Position numbers and translations under genes: made by a program
Notes under the pieces: model-generated
Told to the model about the DNA's origin: nothing
What the model saw: only the letters and a program-made list of their open reading frames with translations
Databases searched by the model: none
In this document: piece after piece, positions 28,202-36,890 of the stretch
Layout: the number at the start of each line of letters is the position of its first letter
How positions within the stretch are numbered: the stretch's first letter is position 1
NCBI RefSeq assembly: GCF_002077155.1
Contig: NZ_CP015027.1
Location: forward strand, 2,396,501-2,460,500
Origin: Sporosarcina sp. P33
Lineage (GTDB): Bacteria; Bacillota; Bacilli; Bacillales_A; Planococcaceae
Reading direction: 5' to 3'
Length of the DNA: 64,000 bases

Positions 28202-28233
28202 ACGCAAAAAAATGCGCTGCTGATAAAATGAAA

Positions 28234-28330
28234 ACTTCCCTACGCTGGTACGAGCCAGATCAGGTCCAAAGAGTCCGGAATGCGTGTACAATCATTCCAT
28301 CTCAGTCCAATTACGTTGGACACCCCTAGT
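28234..28330 (-). promoter_or_regulatory. TPP riboswitch upstream of thiC
   Basis: Minus-strand sequence contains ACTAGGGGTGTCC, GGACTGAGATGG, CTTTGGACCTGATCTGGCTC and CCAGCGTAGGGAAG, the complete THI-box core. Confidence 0.94.
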
Positions 28331-28534
28331 TATTGTATTTAATTGTGTGAACAGGAACAGTCTACCATGGCCTGCGCAGCTTTCAAAGGGTCATTATAAC
28401 TATATTTGCCATGGATACCGTTATTTACATACTGTATCATTCAATCTTAGTAAATCCACAGAATTCATTCACCTGCACTCCTATCCCCGACATAACTTAT
28501 AAAAGCACGGCTAATACAGGAAGGGGAATCTTGG

Positions 28535-30274
28535 ATGACAAGCGAATTCCATTATGGGGAGTCACGACCGAACATTTTGTTTTTAATGGTGGATCAGGAT
28601 CGGTTTCCGCCTGTTTATGAAACAAAGGAGCTGCAAAAATGGAGAAGAAAGAATCTGGTTGCGCAGAAACTGTTGAGGAAAAACGGACTTTCATTTTTGA
28701 ACCATTATGCAGCGAGTACGGCTTGTGCTCCCAGCCGGACCTCATTATATACAGGGCACTATCCTTCATTACATGGCGTCACGCAAACACCGGGTGCTGC
28801 AAAGGGCTCGTTTGACGCAGATCTATTCTGGTTGGATCCAAATACCGTTCCAACAATAGGGGACTATTTCCGCGCTGCAGGCTACAAGACATTTTGGAAA
28901 GGGAAGTGGCATGCGTCGGAACCTGATATCCTCATTCCGGGAACAAAAAATTCATTGCGAAGTTATGATCAGCAGACAGGTGTGCCTGATAAAAAGAATG
29001 AGAGAATGTATCGAAAAGCAGACCGTCTGAATGAATACGGCTTTTCTGAGTGGATTGGTCCGGACCCCCATGGTGCAGATCCCAGAAATTCTGCTTCATC
29101 TGCAGGGACTGGAACGAGCGGGCGCGATGAAGTGTATGCAGCGGATACCGTGAAACTCATTACACAATTAGATAAAAATAGACATGGTGATAAAAAGGAT
29201 AGCCCTTGGTTTATTCAATGTTCATTCGTCAACCCGCATGACATCGCATTATATGGCTTGTTTTCAGCGATTTCTCCCGACTTTACGTTCGAAGTGGATC
29301 CCACACTGCCTTTCATACCTCCAGCCCCAACTGTTCACGAATCACTGCAATCGAAACCGTCTGTACAGGAAAGCTATCGGCAAACGTATCCAAAAGGGCT
29401 TCAGCCGATACATGATAATAATTTTTACCGTCAGCTGTATTACAGTCTTCAAAAAGAAGTGGATAACGAACTCTTGAAAGTCATTACGGCTCTCCAACAG
29501 TCCAGTTTTTTCGATAATACGATCATCGTGTTCACTTCGGATCATGGGGAGCAACTGGGTGCGCATGGCGGCCTGTATCAGAAATGGTACACGATGTACG
29601 AAGAATCCATTCACGTGCCTCTCATCATTCATAGCCCAAAACTTTTCCATAATGCAAAGTCTACCAACATGCTAACGAGCCACGTCGACATTCTGCCTAC
29701 TCTTCTCGGCTTAGCCGGTATTGACACGGCGGCTGCAGAGCGGAAATTATCCTGCGATCATACAGAAGCCAAGCCGCTCGTTGGAAGAAACCTGACACCG
29801 CTCTTTTACGGCCGTGACCAGTTCTTTCGGGCAAACGAACCGCTGTATTTCATGACAGAAGATAATGTCTTCAAAGGGCTCAACCAAACAAACCCGATTA
29901 CCGGGCGCCCCTACGAACAAGTTGTCCAGCCAAGCTCGATCGAAGCCGTCTTTGCCTCACTTCCAACGGGATGCAGCAAGGAGTATGAAATTTGGAAATT
30001 CGCCCGATACTTCGACAACCCTCAATTTTGGACAGATCCCGGAGTCAGTGATACAACACTTGTTGAGGAAGACGGATGCTTGGTGGAGAAAGTCAAAACA
30101 GAGCCGGCTGGCGATCAATTTGAACTTTATAACCTTGCCGAAGATCCGCTGGAGACGAAAAATTTGGCTGATCCTGCGAATGCGACGGATGAATCAAAGG
30201 CGATTCGTTGTAAATTGGAAAAGTTATTGGCGGATGAGCGTGGTAAGAAACGGTTGGGTCCGGGAAGGCGATGA
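28535..30274 (+). CDS. Sulfatase, cysteine-type (arylsulfatase/choline-sulfatase-like)
   Basis: The 579-residue protein has the sulfatase signature STACAPSRTSLYTGHYPS; Cys64 in C-A-P-S-R is the residue converted to formylglycine. Metal-site residues appear in FLMVDQDRF (residues 16-24) and FTSDHGEQLGAHGG (about 333-346). There is no signal peptide, so it should act in the cytosol, as choline sulfatases do. The ATG follows GGAAGGGG. No sulfatase-modifying factor or sulfate transporter is adjacent. A palindromic repeat begins 16 bases after the stop, and part of a related sulfatase lies at 36524. Substrate unknown. Confidence 0.85.
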   Translation: MTSEFHYGESRPNILFLMVDQDRFPPVYETKELQKWRRKNLVAQKLLRKNGLSFLNHYAASTACAPSRTSLYTGHYPSLHGVTQTPGAAKGSFDADLFWLDPNTVPTIGDYFRAAGYKTFWKGKWHASEPDILIPGTKNSLRSYDQQTGVPDKKNERMYRKADRLNEYGFSEWIGPDPHGADPRNSASSAGTGTSGRDEVYAADTVKLITQLDKNRHGDKKDSPWFIQCSFVNPHDIALYGLFSAISPDFTFEVDPTLPFIPPAPTVHESLQSKPSVQESYRQTYPKGLQPIHDNNFYRQLYYSLQKEVDNELLKVITALQQSSFFDNTIIVFTSDHGEQLGAHGGLYQKWYTMYEESIHVPLIIHSPKLFHNAKSTNMLTSHVDILPTLLGLAGIDTAAAERKLSCDHTEAKPLVGRNLTPLFYGRDQFFRANEPLYFMTEDNVFKGLNQTNPITGRPYEQVVQPSSIEAVFASLPTGCSKEYEIWKFARYFDNPQFWTDPGVSDTTLVEEDGCLVEKVKTEPAGDQFELYNLAEDPLETKNLADPANATDESKAIRCKLEKLLADERGKKRLGPGRR

Positions 30275-30290
30275 ATAGAGTACGAACAGA

Positions 30291-30335
30291 GTACCAGGTC
30301 CCGATACAATTCTGAATTGTATCGGGACCTGGTAC
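30291..30335. repeat. 45-bp perfect palindrome (REP-like)
   Basis: Arms of 22 bases, starting GTACCAGGTCCCGATACAAT, pair perfectly around a single central T. CTTT follows on the plus strand. It lies between the sulfatase and urea transporter genes. Confidence 0.8.
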
Positions 30336-30457
30336 CTTTAGATAAATGGTGTATAATCAACTAAATAATTATGCGAAATGAGTAAACAGAATAGAGGAGA
30401 GAACTGTGGGACGGAAAAAAAGCGGACAAGACATTGCAGGATATGGGGGTGAGATCA

Positions 30458-31378
30458 ATGAATAAAAAAGATTTCATTAACTTTCTTAAAGAATGCCTCA
30501 AAGGGATATCCCAAATCATTTATATTGAAAACACGATAACAGGACTTCTAATTTTATTAGCGATTACGATATCTTCGTTTTCATTAGGGGTGATTGCATT
30601 TTTATCCGCCATGATCGGTACGCTAGTTGCGAAAATAGGCGGTGCAGATGAAACATTGGTCCGTAAAGGTTTGATGGGCTATAACTCAGTGCTTACCGGA
30701 TTGGTGCTTCAAACATTTTTGACCGGGCCTACTGCCTGGGTTGTGGCACTGGTTGGCGCAGCGGTCACTGCGATACTAACCGCGACGTTAATGTATTTCT
30801 TAGGAAACCTCGGCATTCCAATCTTGACATTGCCATTTATCCTATTAACTTGGTTCACACTGCTTGCATCCTATAAACTTGAAAGCATCAAGTTAAGCGG
30901 GTCACTGTCTCCTCAAAGTTTAGCTAATTGGGAATTGAATATAGAAGGAAAAATCAATCTGCTTCAATCAACGTTTAATGGAATCGGTCAAATCTTTTTC
31001 GTTACCGAAGCCATACCTGGTCTTTTACTATTCATTGCGATATTTTGGGCTAGCAGGAAAATGGGAATATATGCGGTCATCGGTAATGTGGTCGCGTGTT
31101 TGACAGCTTTGGCATTAGCGGGGGAACATGCGCTAATCCTACTGGGGTTATATGGCTATAACGCTATTTTGACCATTCTAGCCGTATCGGTTGTGTACAA
31201 CACGAAGGAAAATCGCTATGCACCTATTACAGGTGTGGTGGCGGCATGTATTACAGTTCCCCTTATGGCAAGTGTCAGCATTTGGCTATTGCCGTTGGGG
31301 CTTCCCGCTTTGACAATGCCATTTGTGCTGGGTACTTGGCTGATATTAGGCGCTAGAAAAGTTTTGCCGAAATTGTAA
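30458..31378 (+). CDS. Urea transporter (UT family)
   Basis: The 306-residue protein has the two-fold repeated UT architecture. First half: GLMGYNSVLTGLVLQTFL followed by NLGIPILTLPFILLTWFTLL. Second half: GEHALILLGLYGYNAILTIL followed by GLPALTMPFVLGTWLIL. These paired N-S-V/A-L-T and L-P-F segments line the urea pore in known UT channels. About ten membrane spans fit the family. Start 30458 chosen because GGGGGTGAG lies five bases upstream. No urease genes are in the window. Passive urea uptake or release is the expected role. Confidence 0.88.
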   Translation: MNKKDFINFLKECLKGISQIIYIENTITGLLILLAITISSFSLGVIAFLSAMIGTLVAKIGGADETLVRKGLMGYNSVLTGLVLQTFLTGPTAWVVALVGAAVTAILTATLMYFLGNLGIPILTLPFILLTWFTLLASYKLESIKLSGSLSPQSLANWELNIEGKINLLQSTFNGIGQIFFVTEAIPGLLLFIAIFWASRKMGIYAVIGNVVACLTALALAGEHALILLGLYGYNAILTILAVSVVYNTKENRYAPITGVVAACITVPLMASVSIWLLPLGLPALTMPFVLGTWLILGARKVLPKL

Positions 31379-31393
31379 TAGCCCTGTTTTTCA

Positions 31394-31440
31394 GTGCCAG
31401 GTCCCGCTGCAATTCTGAATTGTAGCGGGACCTTTTACCT
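31394..31440. repeat. Palindromic REP-like repeat (second copy)
   Basis: AGGTCCCGCTGCAATTC and GAATTGTAGCGGGACCT pair around one T, with one G-T pair, and TTTT follows. The outer GTGCC no longer has its partner. Confidence 0.75.
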
Positions 31441-31539
31441 TTACATTAGTTATGAAATTCATACAGTTTCTATTCCTTAGTGTGAAAACGAATTATAAAA
31501 TGCAAACTAGTAGGGAAAATTATAATTCACTAAATAGTA

Positions 31540-31608
31540 TTGACAATTCTGTTAACTTGTTTTAAGCTTTCCATATCGTTAACTGTTAGCTGTTAACAGA
31601 TGACAGCT
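31540..31608 (+). promoter_or_regulatory. Promoter and candidate operator of the asparaginase operon
   Basis: TTGACA (31540-31545) with a weak TAAGCT 17 bases on could be a promoter. GTTAAC occurs three times (31551, 31579, 31592), once inside the perfect palindrome CTGTTAACAG (31590-31599). AGCTGT/ACAGCT flank it at 31588-31608. These are plausible binding sites for the GntR protein encoded at 32671. Confidence 0.4.
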
Positions 31609-31661
31609 GACAACCAAATGAAAGATATATGAAGAATAAATAAAGAGTAGGTGGATTAAAA

Positions 31662-32636
31662 ATGGAAAAGAAGAAAATTGTCATGTTAAGTACTGGCGGA
31701 ACTATTGCCAGTAAAAGAAATCCGGAAACAGGTTTGCTTACGGCTGGCGTTATGTCTGGAGAAGAATTATCCAAGATGTGTGACTTACCTGAAACAATTA
31801 CAGTAGACGTTCAGTCGGTATTCCAAATTCCAAGCAACCATATGAACTTTGAATATTTATATACACTTAAAGAGAAGATTGAAGAAGTGTTTCAAAATGA
31901 ACAAGTTGATGGAATAGTAGTTACCCACGGTACAGATACTTTAGAAGAAACTGCTTATTTCTTAGATCTCGTAATTTCAGATGATCGTCCTGTTGTTATT
32001 ACAGGTTCCCAAAGAGGACCAACTGTTATTGGAACGGATGCTTTTGTAAACTTAAGACAATCGATTATTTTAGCTGCACATCCGGAAAGCCGTAGTTTGG
32101 GAACAATTGCCTTGTTTAATGAGAGAATATTCTCAGGTCGTTATGTTCAAAAAAAGCATGCTTCCAACGTTGACGGGTTTACATCTTTCGGGTTTGGTTA
32201 TTTAGGAATTGTAGATCAAGAGAAAGTCTCTTATTATCAAAAACCAATTCATAGAGAAACTTATACTATTAAAAATCCTTTGCCAGCTATTGATCTCGTT
32301 AAATGTGCACTTGGATCAGATGGGAAATTCATTGATTGCGCTTCAGAATCAGGCTCAAAAGGTATTATCATTGAGGCCCCAGGCAGAGGACACGCTCCTC
32401 CTTATATTCTAGACAGCGTGAAGCGAGCAGTTGAGAAAGGCATTATTGTAATTTTGACTACTAGCGCAGAAGAAGGAGAGGTAAAGACTGTCTATGACTT
32501 CCCGGGCAGTGCATGGAGTTTGCAGAATGAAGGGGTTATTCTTGCTAGCGACTATGATGGAAAAAAAGCTAGGATTAAGCTAGCGGTATTATTAGCTGCA
32601 GGTGTTCCTGTCAATAAAGAGTATTTTGAAAGCTGA
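31662..32636 (+). CDS. L-asparaginase
   Basis: It hydrolyses asparagine to aspartate and ammonia. Both family signatures are present: STGGTIASKR with nucleophile Thr near residue 11-14, and VVTHGTDTLEETAYF (about 85-99) with the second Thr-Asp pair. Length (324 aa) is normal. There is no signal peptide, so it is cytosolic. The ATG follows GTAGGTGG. It is the first gene of a five-gene set with GntR regulator, RidA, D-threonine-aldolase-like enzyme and an NhaC-type carrier, suggesting use of asparagine or a related (possibly D-) amino acid. Confidence 0.92.
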   Translation: MEKKKIVMLSTGGTIASKRNPETGLLTAGVMSGEELSKMCDLPETITVDVQSVFQIPSNHMNFEYLYTLKEKIEEVFQNEQVDGIVVTHGTDTLEETAYFLDLVISDDRPVVITGSQRGPTVIGTDAFVNLRQSIILAAHPESRSLGTIALFNERIFSGRYVQKKHASNVDGFTSFGFGYLGIVDQEKVSYYQKPIHRETYTIKNPLPAIDLVKCALGSDGKFIDCASESGSKGIIIEAPGRGHAPPYILDSVKRAVEKGIIVILTTSAEEGEVKTVYDFPGSAWSLQNEGVILASDYDGKKARIKLAVLLAAGVPVNKEYFES

Positions 32637-32670
32637 TGTTAAATAATAGGTGACAGAGGAGGAGTAGAAA

Positions 32671-33330
32671 TTGACAATTCAAATAGTCCAAGCTCCGCCA
32701 TTGTATTTACAAATTTATGAGGCTATTAGAGAAGATATTTTAACTGGTGCTATTGAAGCAGATGAACAAATTGTAGAGGCACAATTAGCTAAGAAGTTAA
32801 ACGTGAGTAGGGGTCCAATTAGAGAGGCCGTTGGAAAACTTGAATTGGAAGGCCTTCTTCTTAGGAAAAATGGTACATTATTTGTCTACAAAACTTCCAA
32901 GGAAGATCTAAAACAGATTTATCAATGCAGAATTGCTCTAGAATCACTCGCAGTCAAACTATTAATTTCAAATTTAAATGAAGAAATTCATCAGGAATTA
33001 CAAGAGCTATTTTTACAGAAAGAAAGATTTATCAATGAACTTGGAAATCCTGATGAATCCGATGACTTTAATAGAATGTGCACGGCATTCCACGATATTA
33101 TTCTCAACGAGAGTAAGAACGAGAGGTTATATCAGCAGACTAATCAACTTAGAAACTTAACGAGATTCTATAAAAGTTCCAAGCTAAGAGACGCGGAAAG
33201 AAGAGTAGTCATCCATAACCAACATTTTGAAATATACAATGCAATAAAGGATCAAGATTCAGATAGAGCATCAAATTTAATGCAAGAACATATGGAAGAC
33301 GATTTAGAATACTTGTTAAAAAACTTTTAA
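32671..33330 (+). CDS. GntR-family transcription regulator (FadR/FCD subfamily)
   Basis: The N-terminal winged helix (residues about 8-70) contains LYLQIYEAIREDILTGAIEA and LNVSRGPIREAVGKLELEGL. The C-terminal 140 residues form an all-helical FCD ligand domain, with the RIALESLAV and CTAFHDIIL motifs that place metal-binding residues. The start is a TTG behind AGAGGAGGAG. Such regulators usually bind an organic or amino acid and control the neighbouring operon. Repeated GTTAAC motifs before the asparaginase gene are candidate sites. It lies 34 bases after the asparaginase stop and 18 before ridA. Confidence 0.9.
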   Translation: MTIQIVQAPPLYLQIYEAIREDILTGAIEADEQIVEAQLAKKLNVSRGPIREAVGKLELEGLLLRKNGTLFVYKTSKEDLKQIYQCRIALESLAVKLLISNLNEEIHQELQELFLQKERFINELGNPDESDDFNRMCTAFHDIILNESKNERLYQQTNQLRNLTRFYKSSKLRDAERRVVIHNQHFEIYNAIKDQDSDRASNLMQEHMEDDLEYLLKNF

Positions 33331-33348
33331 AAGACGGGGGCAGCTACC

Positions 33349-33732
33349 ATGAGGAAAATTGAAACAAAATACTCAATTCGTGACGGAGGACACTACGTCC
33401 CGGCTATGGAATATAACGGTGTACTATATATATCAGGACAATTGTCCATAAATCCAGAAACAGGAACCATACCTCAAGGTGGAGTGAAAACGGAAACAGT
33501 CCAGGCGCTTCGTAATTTAGAGTGTGTCCTAGAGGAAGCAGGATTAAATAAAGAGTCTGTCATTATGTGCCGGGTCTACATACCTGATGTTAAGCTGTGG
33601 CCGGAACTGAACGAAGTTTATTCTGAGTTTTTCGGGGATCATAAGCCTGCGAGGGTAGTCGTCCCTTCAAATAACCTCTATAGTGGATGTCTTGTGGAAA
33701 TTGAAGCAATCGCTGCCATGGGGGAATCGTAA
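33349..33732 (+). CDS. RidA/YjgF-family enamine/imine deaminase
   Basis: The 127-residue protein has the RidA pattern GVLYISGQLSINPETG in the first half and the C-terminal RVVVPSNNLYSGCLVEIEAI, where the usual catalytic Arg-containing R.CV.V segment is partly changed. RidA proteins hydrolyse reactive 2-aminoacrylate-type enamines made by PLP dehydratases, which fits the PLP enzyme encoded next. ATG behind CGGGGGCAG. Its TAA overlaps the ATG of the next gene by one base. Active trimer expected; substrate may differ because of the altered motif. Confidence 0.88.
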   Translation: MRKIETKYSIRDGGHYVPAMEYNGVLYISGQLSINPETGTIPQGGVKTETVQALRNLECVLEEAGLNKESVIMCRVYIPDVKLWPELNEVYSEFFGDHKPARVVVPSNNLYSGCLVEIEAIAAMGES

Positions 33733-34838
33733 TGAATTATAAGGAGTTAGATACACCGGCTCTATTAATTGATCGGGATATTATGATGAAAAACCTTCAA
33801 TCCATGCAACAATATGCAAATGTAAATAAGGTAACTTTACGCCCTCATACTAAAACTCATAAAATCCCTGAAATAGCCATTATCCAAGAAGAGCTTGGAG
33901 CAAATGGAATTACCGTTGCCAAACTGGGTGAGGCAGAAGTGATGGCGGAAAGTGGACTCACAGATATTTTTATAGCGAATCAAGTAGTTGGGCGACAGAA
34001 AATAGAGCGGATTAGAGAGTTATCCGATACTATAGAAATTTCATTTGGCATCGACGATCCAAGCCAACTTCCGGATATTGAAGAAGTGTTTGAAGGTTCC
34101 GGTAAGAAAGCGAAAGTCTTAATTGAAATTGAAGTGGGAGAAGAACGTTCCGGAATTATAGAGGAAAGTGATTTCGTCATACTTCTGAATGAATTGAAAA
34201 AGTCTAAAAACATCGATCTTAAAGGCATCTTCTCACATGATGGGCATTCCTATATGGCCGAAGACTTGGAAGAGTGCAAAGATATTTTCTATACAAGTGT
34301 GGCTAGAACACTTAGGTTTGCGGAACTTGCCAGTGAAAATGGATTTCACCTGGAAGTAGTTAGCATTGGATCCACACCTTCATTAATTCAAGGCTATGAC
34401 ATACCAAGCGGCGTGACAGAAATCAGACCTGGAACGTATGTCTTTATGGATGCATCTCAGGCTAATGTGATTAATTCTTACAATCAATGTGCTGCCACAA
34501 TTTTAACTACTGTTATTAGTAAACCTACGCGTGAAAGGGTTATAACCGATGTCGGTGCGAAAGGTATTACTGCACAAACCAGAAGTAAAGGAATCACTAA
34601 AACTACAGGGCTGGGCCGTATTAAAGATTATGATGAAGTATACATTTATGATGTTTATGATGAGCATGCCATTATTTACAATGAAAAGTTTAACAAGGAA
34701 GTTAAAATAGGAGACAAAATAGAGATCATTCCAAATCATATTTGTCCAGTATGTAATTTACATGAGAAAGCCTATTTAATTTCAGAAGGCAAAGTATTTG
34801 GGGAATACGAAGTCAAGGGCAGAGGTAAATTACAATAA
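33732..34838 (+). CDS. D-threonine aldolase / D-hydroxyaspartate dehydratase-like PLP enzyme
   Basis: This 368-residue protein has the alanine-racemase-type PLP barrel: DTPALLIDRD, then RPHTKTHK with the PLP lysine at about Lys41. The C-terminal metal-binding segment IIPNHICPVCNLH places His and Cys as in D-serine dehydratase/D-threonine aldolase (DSD1) proteins. These enzymes cleave or dehydrate D-beta-hydroxy amino acids. Together with asparaginase and RidA this suggests breakdown of a D- or hydroxylated aspartate/asparagine (inference). Start overlaps the ridA stop. A hairpin lies after it. Confidence 0.85.
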   Translation: MNYKELDTPALLIDRDIMMKNLQSMQQYANVNKVTLRPHTKTHKIPEIAIIQEELGANGITVAKLGEAEVMAESGLTDIFIANQVVGRQKIERIRELSDTIEISFGIDDPSQLPDIEEVFEGSGKKAKVLIEIEVGEERSGIIEESDFVILLNELKKSKNIDLKGIFSHDGHSYMAEDLEECKDIFYTSVARTLRFAELASENGFHLEVVSIGSTPSLIQGYDIPSGVTEIRPGTYVFMDASQANVINSYNQCAATILTTVISKPTRERVITDVGAKGITAQTRSKGITKTTGLGRIKDYDEVYIYDVYDEHAIIYNEKFNKEVKIGDKIEIIPNHICPVCNLHEKAYLISEGKVFGEYEVKGRGKLQ

Positions 34839-34842
34839 TTGA

Positions 34843-34873
34843 GAATAGTGTCTGCATGATAGCAGACACTATC
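34843..34873 (+). terminator. Hairpin between aldolase-like and NhaC-type genes
   Basis: ATAGTGTCTGC and GCAGACACTAT form an 11-bp perfect stem with a 6-base loop. The T run after it is weak, so it may be a partial terminator or an RNA-processing site. Confidence 0.5.
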
Positions 34874-34946
34874 CAAGGTTTGTTTTGTAAGCGATTTCAG
34901 TTTGCGCGCGAAAAATAGTCGGAATATTTGGAAAGGTAGTGGAGGA

Positions 34947-36398
34947 ATGGGTAGAATAGAAAACAGAGGTGCGAATGGATTAGCTTTACTGCCGTTATTA
35001 ATATTTATAGGTCTAATGGTTGGAACGGGGATTATACTGACATTTGTAGGAGTAGAAAAGCCGTTTCATCAGATTCCGCCATCTGCCGCTTTATTCTTGG
35101 CAGTTATCTCAGCGTTTGTTATTTACAAAGCCCCAATGGAAAGAAAGATAGGTTCCTTTATTTCGGGATGTACAAATGAAAACATAGCAATTATGGTGTT
35201 AACAGTATTACTGGCCGGTGCATTTTCTACTGTTGCAGGGGCAATGGGTGGAGTTGAGTCGTTTGTTAATCTTTGTTTAACCTTCATGCCAACTTCTATT
35301 CTTATTGCAGGATTCTTTGTAATTTGTGCTTTGATGTCTTTGGCAACAGGATCATCAAGTGGAACTGTGGCAGCTTTGGCACCAATCGCATTTAGTATCG
35401 GACAGATTGCCGATTTGAATATGGCCATGTTATTTGCGGCTGTGTTGGGAGGGGCATTCTTTGGCGATAATTTATCGATTATTTCTGATACTACGATAGT
35501 TGTAACAAGAGGTCAGGGAGTTGAAATGAGAGACAAGTTCCGTATTAATTTATGGATAGCCTTGCCGGCAGTTGTGGTTACTGTAATATTACTATTGGTA
35601 TTTGGCGGGCAGGCGACTTCCGCTCCTATAGAAATAGGCGAATATAACCTGATAAAAGTTATCCCTTATTTTGTTGTTTTGCTATTTGCGGTATTAGGAA
35701 TGAATGTATTTGCTGTGTTAACTAGTGGGATCATACTTTCTGGTATTATCGGATTGTTCACTAGTGATCTAACTTTCCTTTCTTTCAACCAGGCGGTGTT
35801 TGATGGTTTTGAAGGAATGATTGAAATTGTAGTGTTAGCACTATTTATTGGCGGGCTTTCTCAAATGATGAAGGATGCTGGCGGCATTCAATTTATCATA
35901 GAGAAGGTAACAAGGAATATTAAAGGCCGACAATCCGCTGAACTCGGTATTTCCGGAATGGTCGCACTAGCAGATGCGGCGATAGCGAATAACACAGCAG
36001 CACTGATTGCTACAAACGATATTGCTAAAGAAATTACGCATAAACACCAGGTAGATCCAAGGAGAACTGCTGCTTTAATGGATATTTTCAGCAGTGTAGC
36101 ACAAGGACTCCTGCCTTATGGCAATCAAATATTATTACTAGTGGGAATTGCAGGTGGTATTGTATCCCCAATCGAGATTATTCCTTATATGTGGTATGTC
36201 ATGCTACTTGGTATTTTTGCTATTTTATCAATCTATATCCCATTTGCAGATCGCGCAATTAAAAAGCAGCCATGGGTCTGGGATGAAAAGAATAGCACAG
36301 ATGAGATAGAAACAATTGCACTTTCAAATAATAACAAATCATTTGTAGACTTGAGCAAGCCTGAAACAGCCGTGACAATACAGACAAAAGATGACTAA
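34947..36398 (+). CDS. NhaC-family Na+/H+ antiporter-type carrier
   Basis: The 483-residue protein has about 11-12 spans and the NhaC signatures LATGSSSGTVAALAPIAFSI and GAFFGDNLSIISDTTIV. Some relatives exchange carboxylates (malate/lactate) or amino acids for sodium, so in this operon it may carry an amino acid. The start ATG 34947 is chosen because residues before it (from a TTG at 34902) are not family-like. GGAGG lies very close to it, and GGAAAGG farther up may be the real site. The C-terminal tail of about 45 residues is polar and cytosolic. A perfect terminator follows. Confidence 0.85.
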   Translation: MGRIENRGANGLALLPLLIFIGLMVGTGIILTFVGVEKPFHQIPPSAALFLAVISAFVIYKAPMERKIGSFISGCTNENIAIMVLTVLLAGAFSTVAGAMGGVESFVNLCLTFMPTSILIAGFFVICALMSLATGSSSGTVAALAPIAFSIGQIADLNMAMLFAAVLGGAFFGDNLSIISDTTIVVTRGQGVEMRDKFRINLWIALPAVVVTVILLLVFGGQATSAPIEIGEYNLIKVIPYFVVLLFAVLGMNVFAVLTSGIILSGIIGLFTSDLTFLSFNQAVFDGFEGMIEIVVLALFIGGLSQMMKDAGGIQFIIEKVTRNIKGRQSAELGISGMVALADAAIANNTAALIATNDIAKEITHKHQVDPRRTAALMDIFSSVAQGLLPYGNQILLLVGIAGGIVSPIEIIPYMWYVMLLGIFAILSIYIPFADRAIKKQPWVWDEKNSTDEIETIALSNNNKSFVDLSKPETAVTIQTKDD

Positions 36399-36410
36399 GT
36401 ATGATTAATT

Positions 36411-36442
36411 AGCTCATCGCCAGCTGGCGATGAGTTTTTTTA
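36411..36442 (+). terminator. Strong intrinsic terminator
   Basis: CTCATCGCCAG and CTGGCGATGAG form a perfect inverted repeat with no spacer, followed by TTTTTTT. Confidence 0.9.
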
Positions 36443-36470
36443 CGTGTCACACAGTCAAATTAGAGCAAAG

Positions 36471-36510
36471 TATCCAATTTCGACGCAACTCCGGAGTGCA
36501 TCGGGATTGG
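36471..36510. repeat. Degenerate palindrome, possible REP-like member
   Basis: CCAATTTCGACGCAA pairs imperfectly with GTGCATCGGGATTGG around CTCCGGA. The TCGGGA arm resembles the long palindromes, but the ACAATT core is lost. Confidence 0.4.
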
Positions 36511-36523
36511 GGGACATTAAGTG

Positions 36524-36650
36524 TTACTTCAACATCTCCAATCTTAGTCAGACCCCAGAACCAGTGATACAACATTTGTCAATGGAAAACGGGTGCTTGG
36601 CGCAGATAGTTAAAAAGAGCCGGTTAGCGATCAAAATAAATAATCATAAG
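36524..36650 (+). pseudogene. Remnant of a second sulfatase gene
   Basis: This stretch aligns base by base with 30007-30132 inside the sulfatase gene. Shared runs include CAGTGATACAACA and GGATGCTTGG/GGGTGCTTGG, and GAGCCGG.TGGCGATCAA is shared with small changes. Stops occur in the sulfatase frame. It is only about 42 codons long. It suggests that a diverged sulfatase copy once stood here. Confidence 0.7.
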
Positions 36651-36651
36651 A

Positions 36652-36698
36652 AAAATAAGCTCCTGAACTGAGAAATCAACGAAAGAGCTTATTTTATA
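36652..36698. terminator. Bidirectional terminator-like hairpin
   Basis: AAAATAAGCTC and GAGCTTATTTT pair perfectly over a 22-base loop, with A and T runs built into the stem. Confidence 0.65.
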
Positions 36699-36890
36699 TG
36701 TGGCATTTTCTTTGATAATGCTGTGTCATGATGCGCAGTGATGTTTGAAAAGAAAGCCAATTTCACGCACGAAACCGCCTCTATGCCAGATACAATCTAA
36801 AAAAATTATTTAAAGTTATCTCTTAACAAGTCCTATCGGGCATTATTTTCGAATAAAATGCAATGACGGCATGTTAAAGGGGGCAGTTTT

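Noticed and set aside
29865..30278. 137-codon ORF inside the sulfatase gene
   Set aside because: It is an alternative frame of the sulfatase; useful only because it revealed the relic at 36524.
28535..31378. Sulfatase and urea transporter as one operon
   Set aside because: A perfect palindrome with T-rich flank lies between them and the gap is over 180 bases; no functional link is evident.
36444..36671. 75-codon ORF after the NhaC-type gene
   Set aside because: It reads the sulfatase relic in a shifted frame and crosses a degenerate palindrome; not a real gene.
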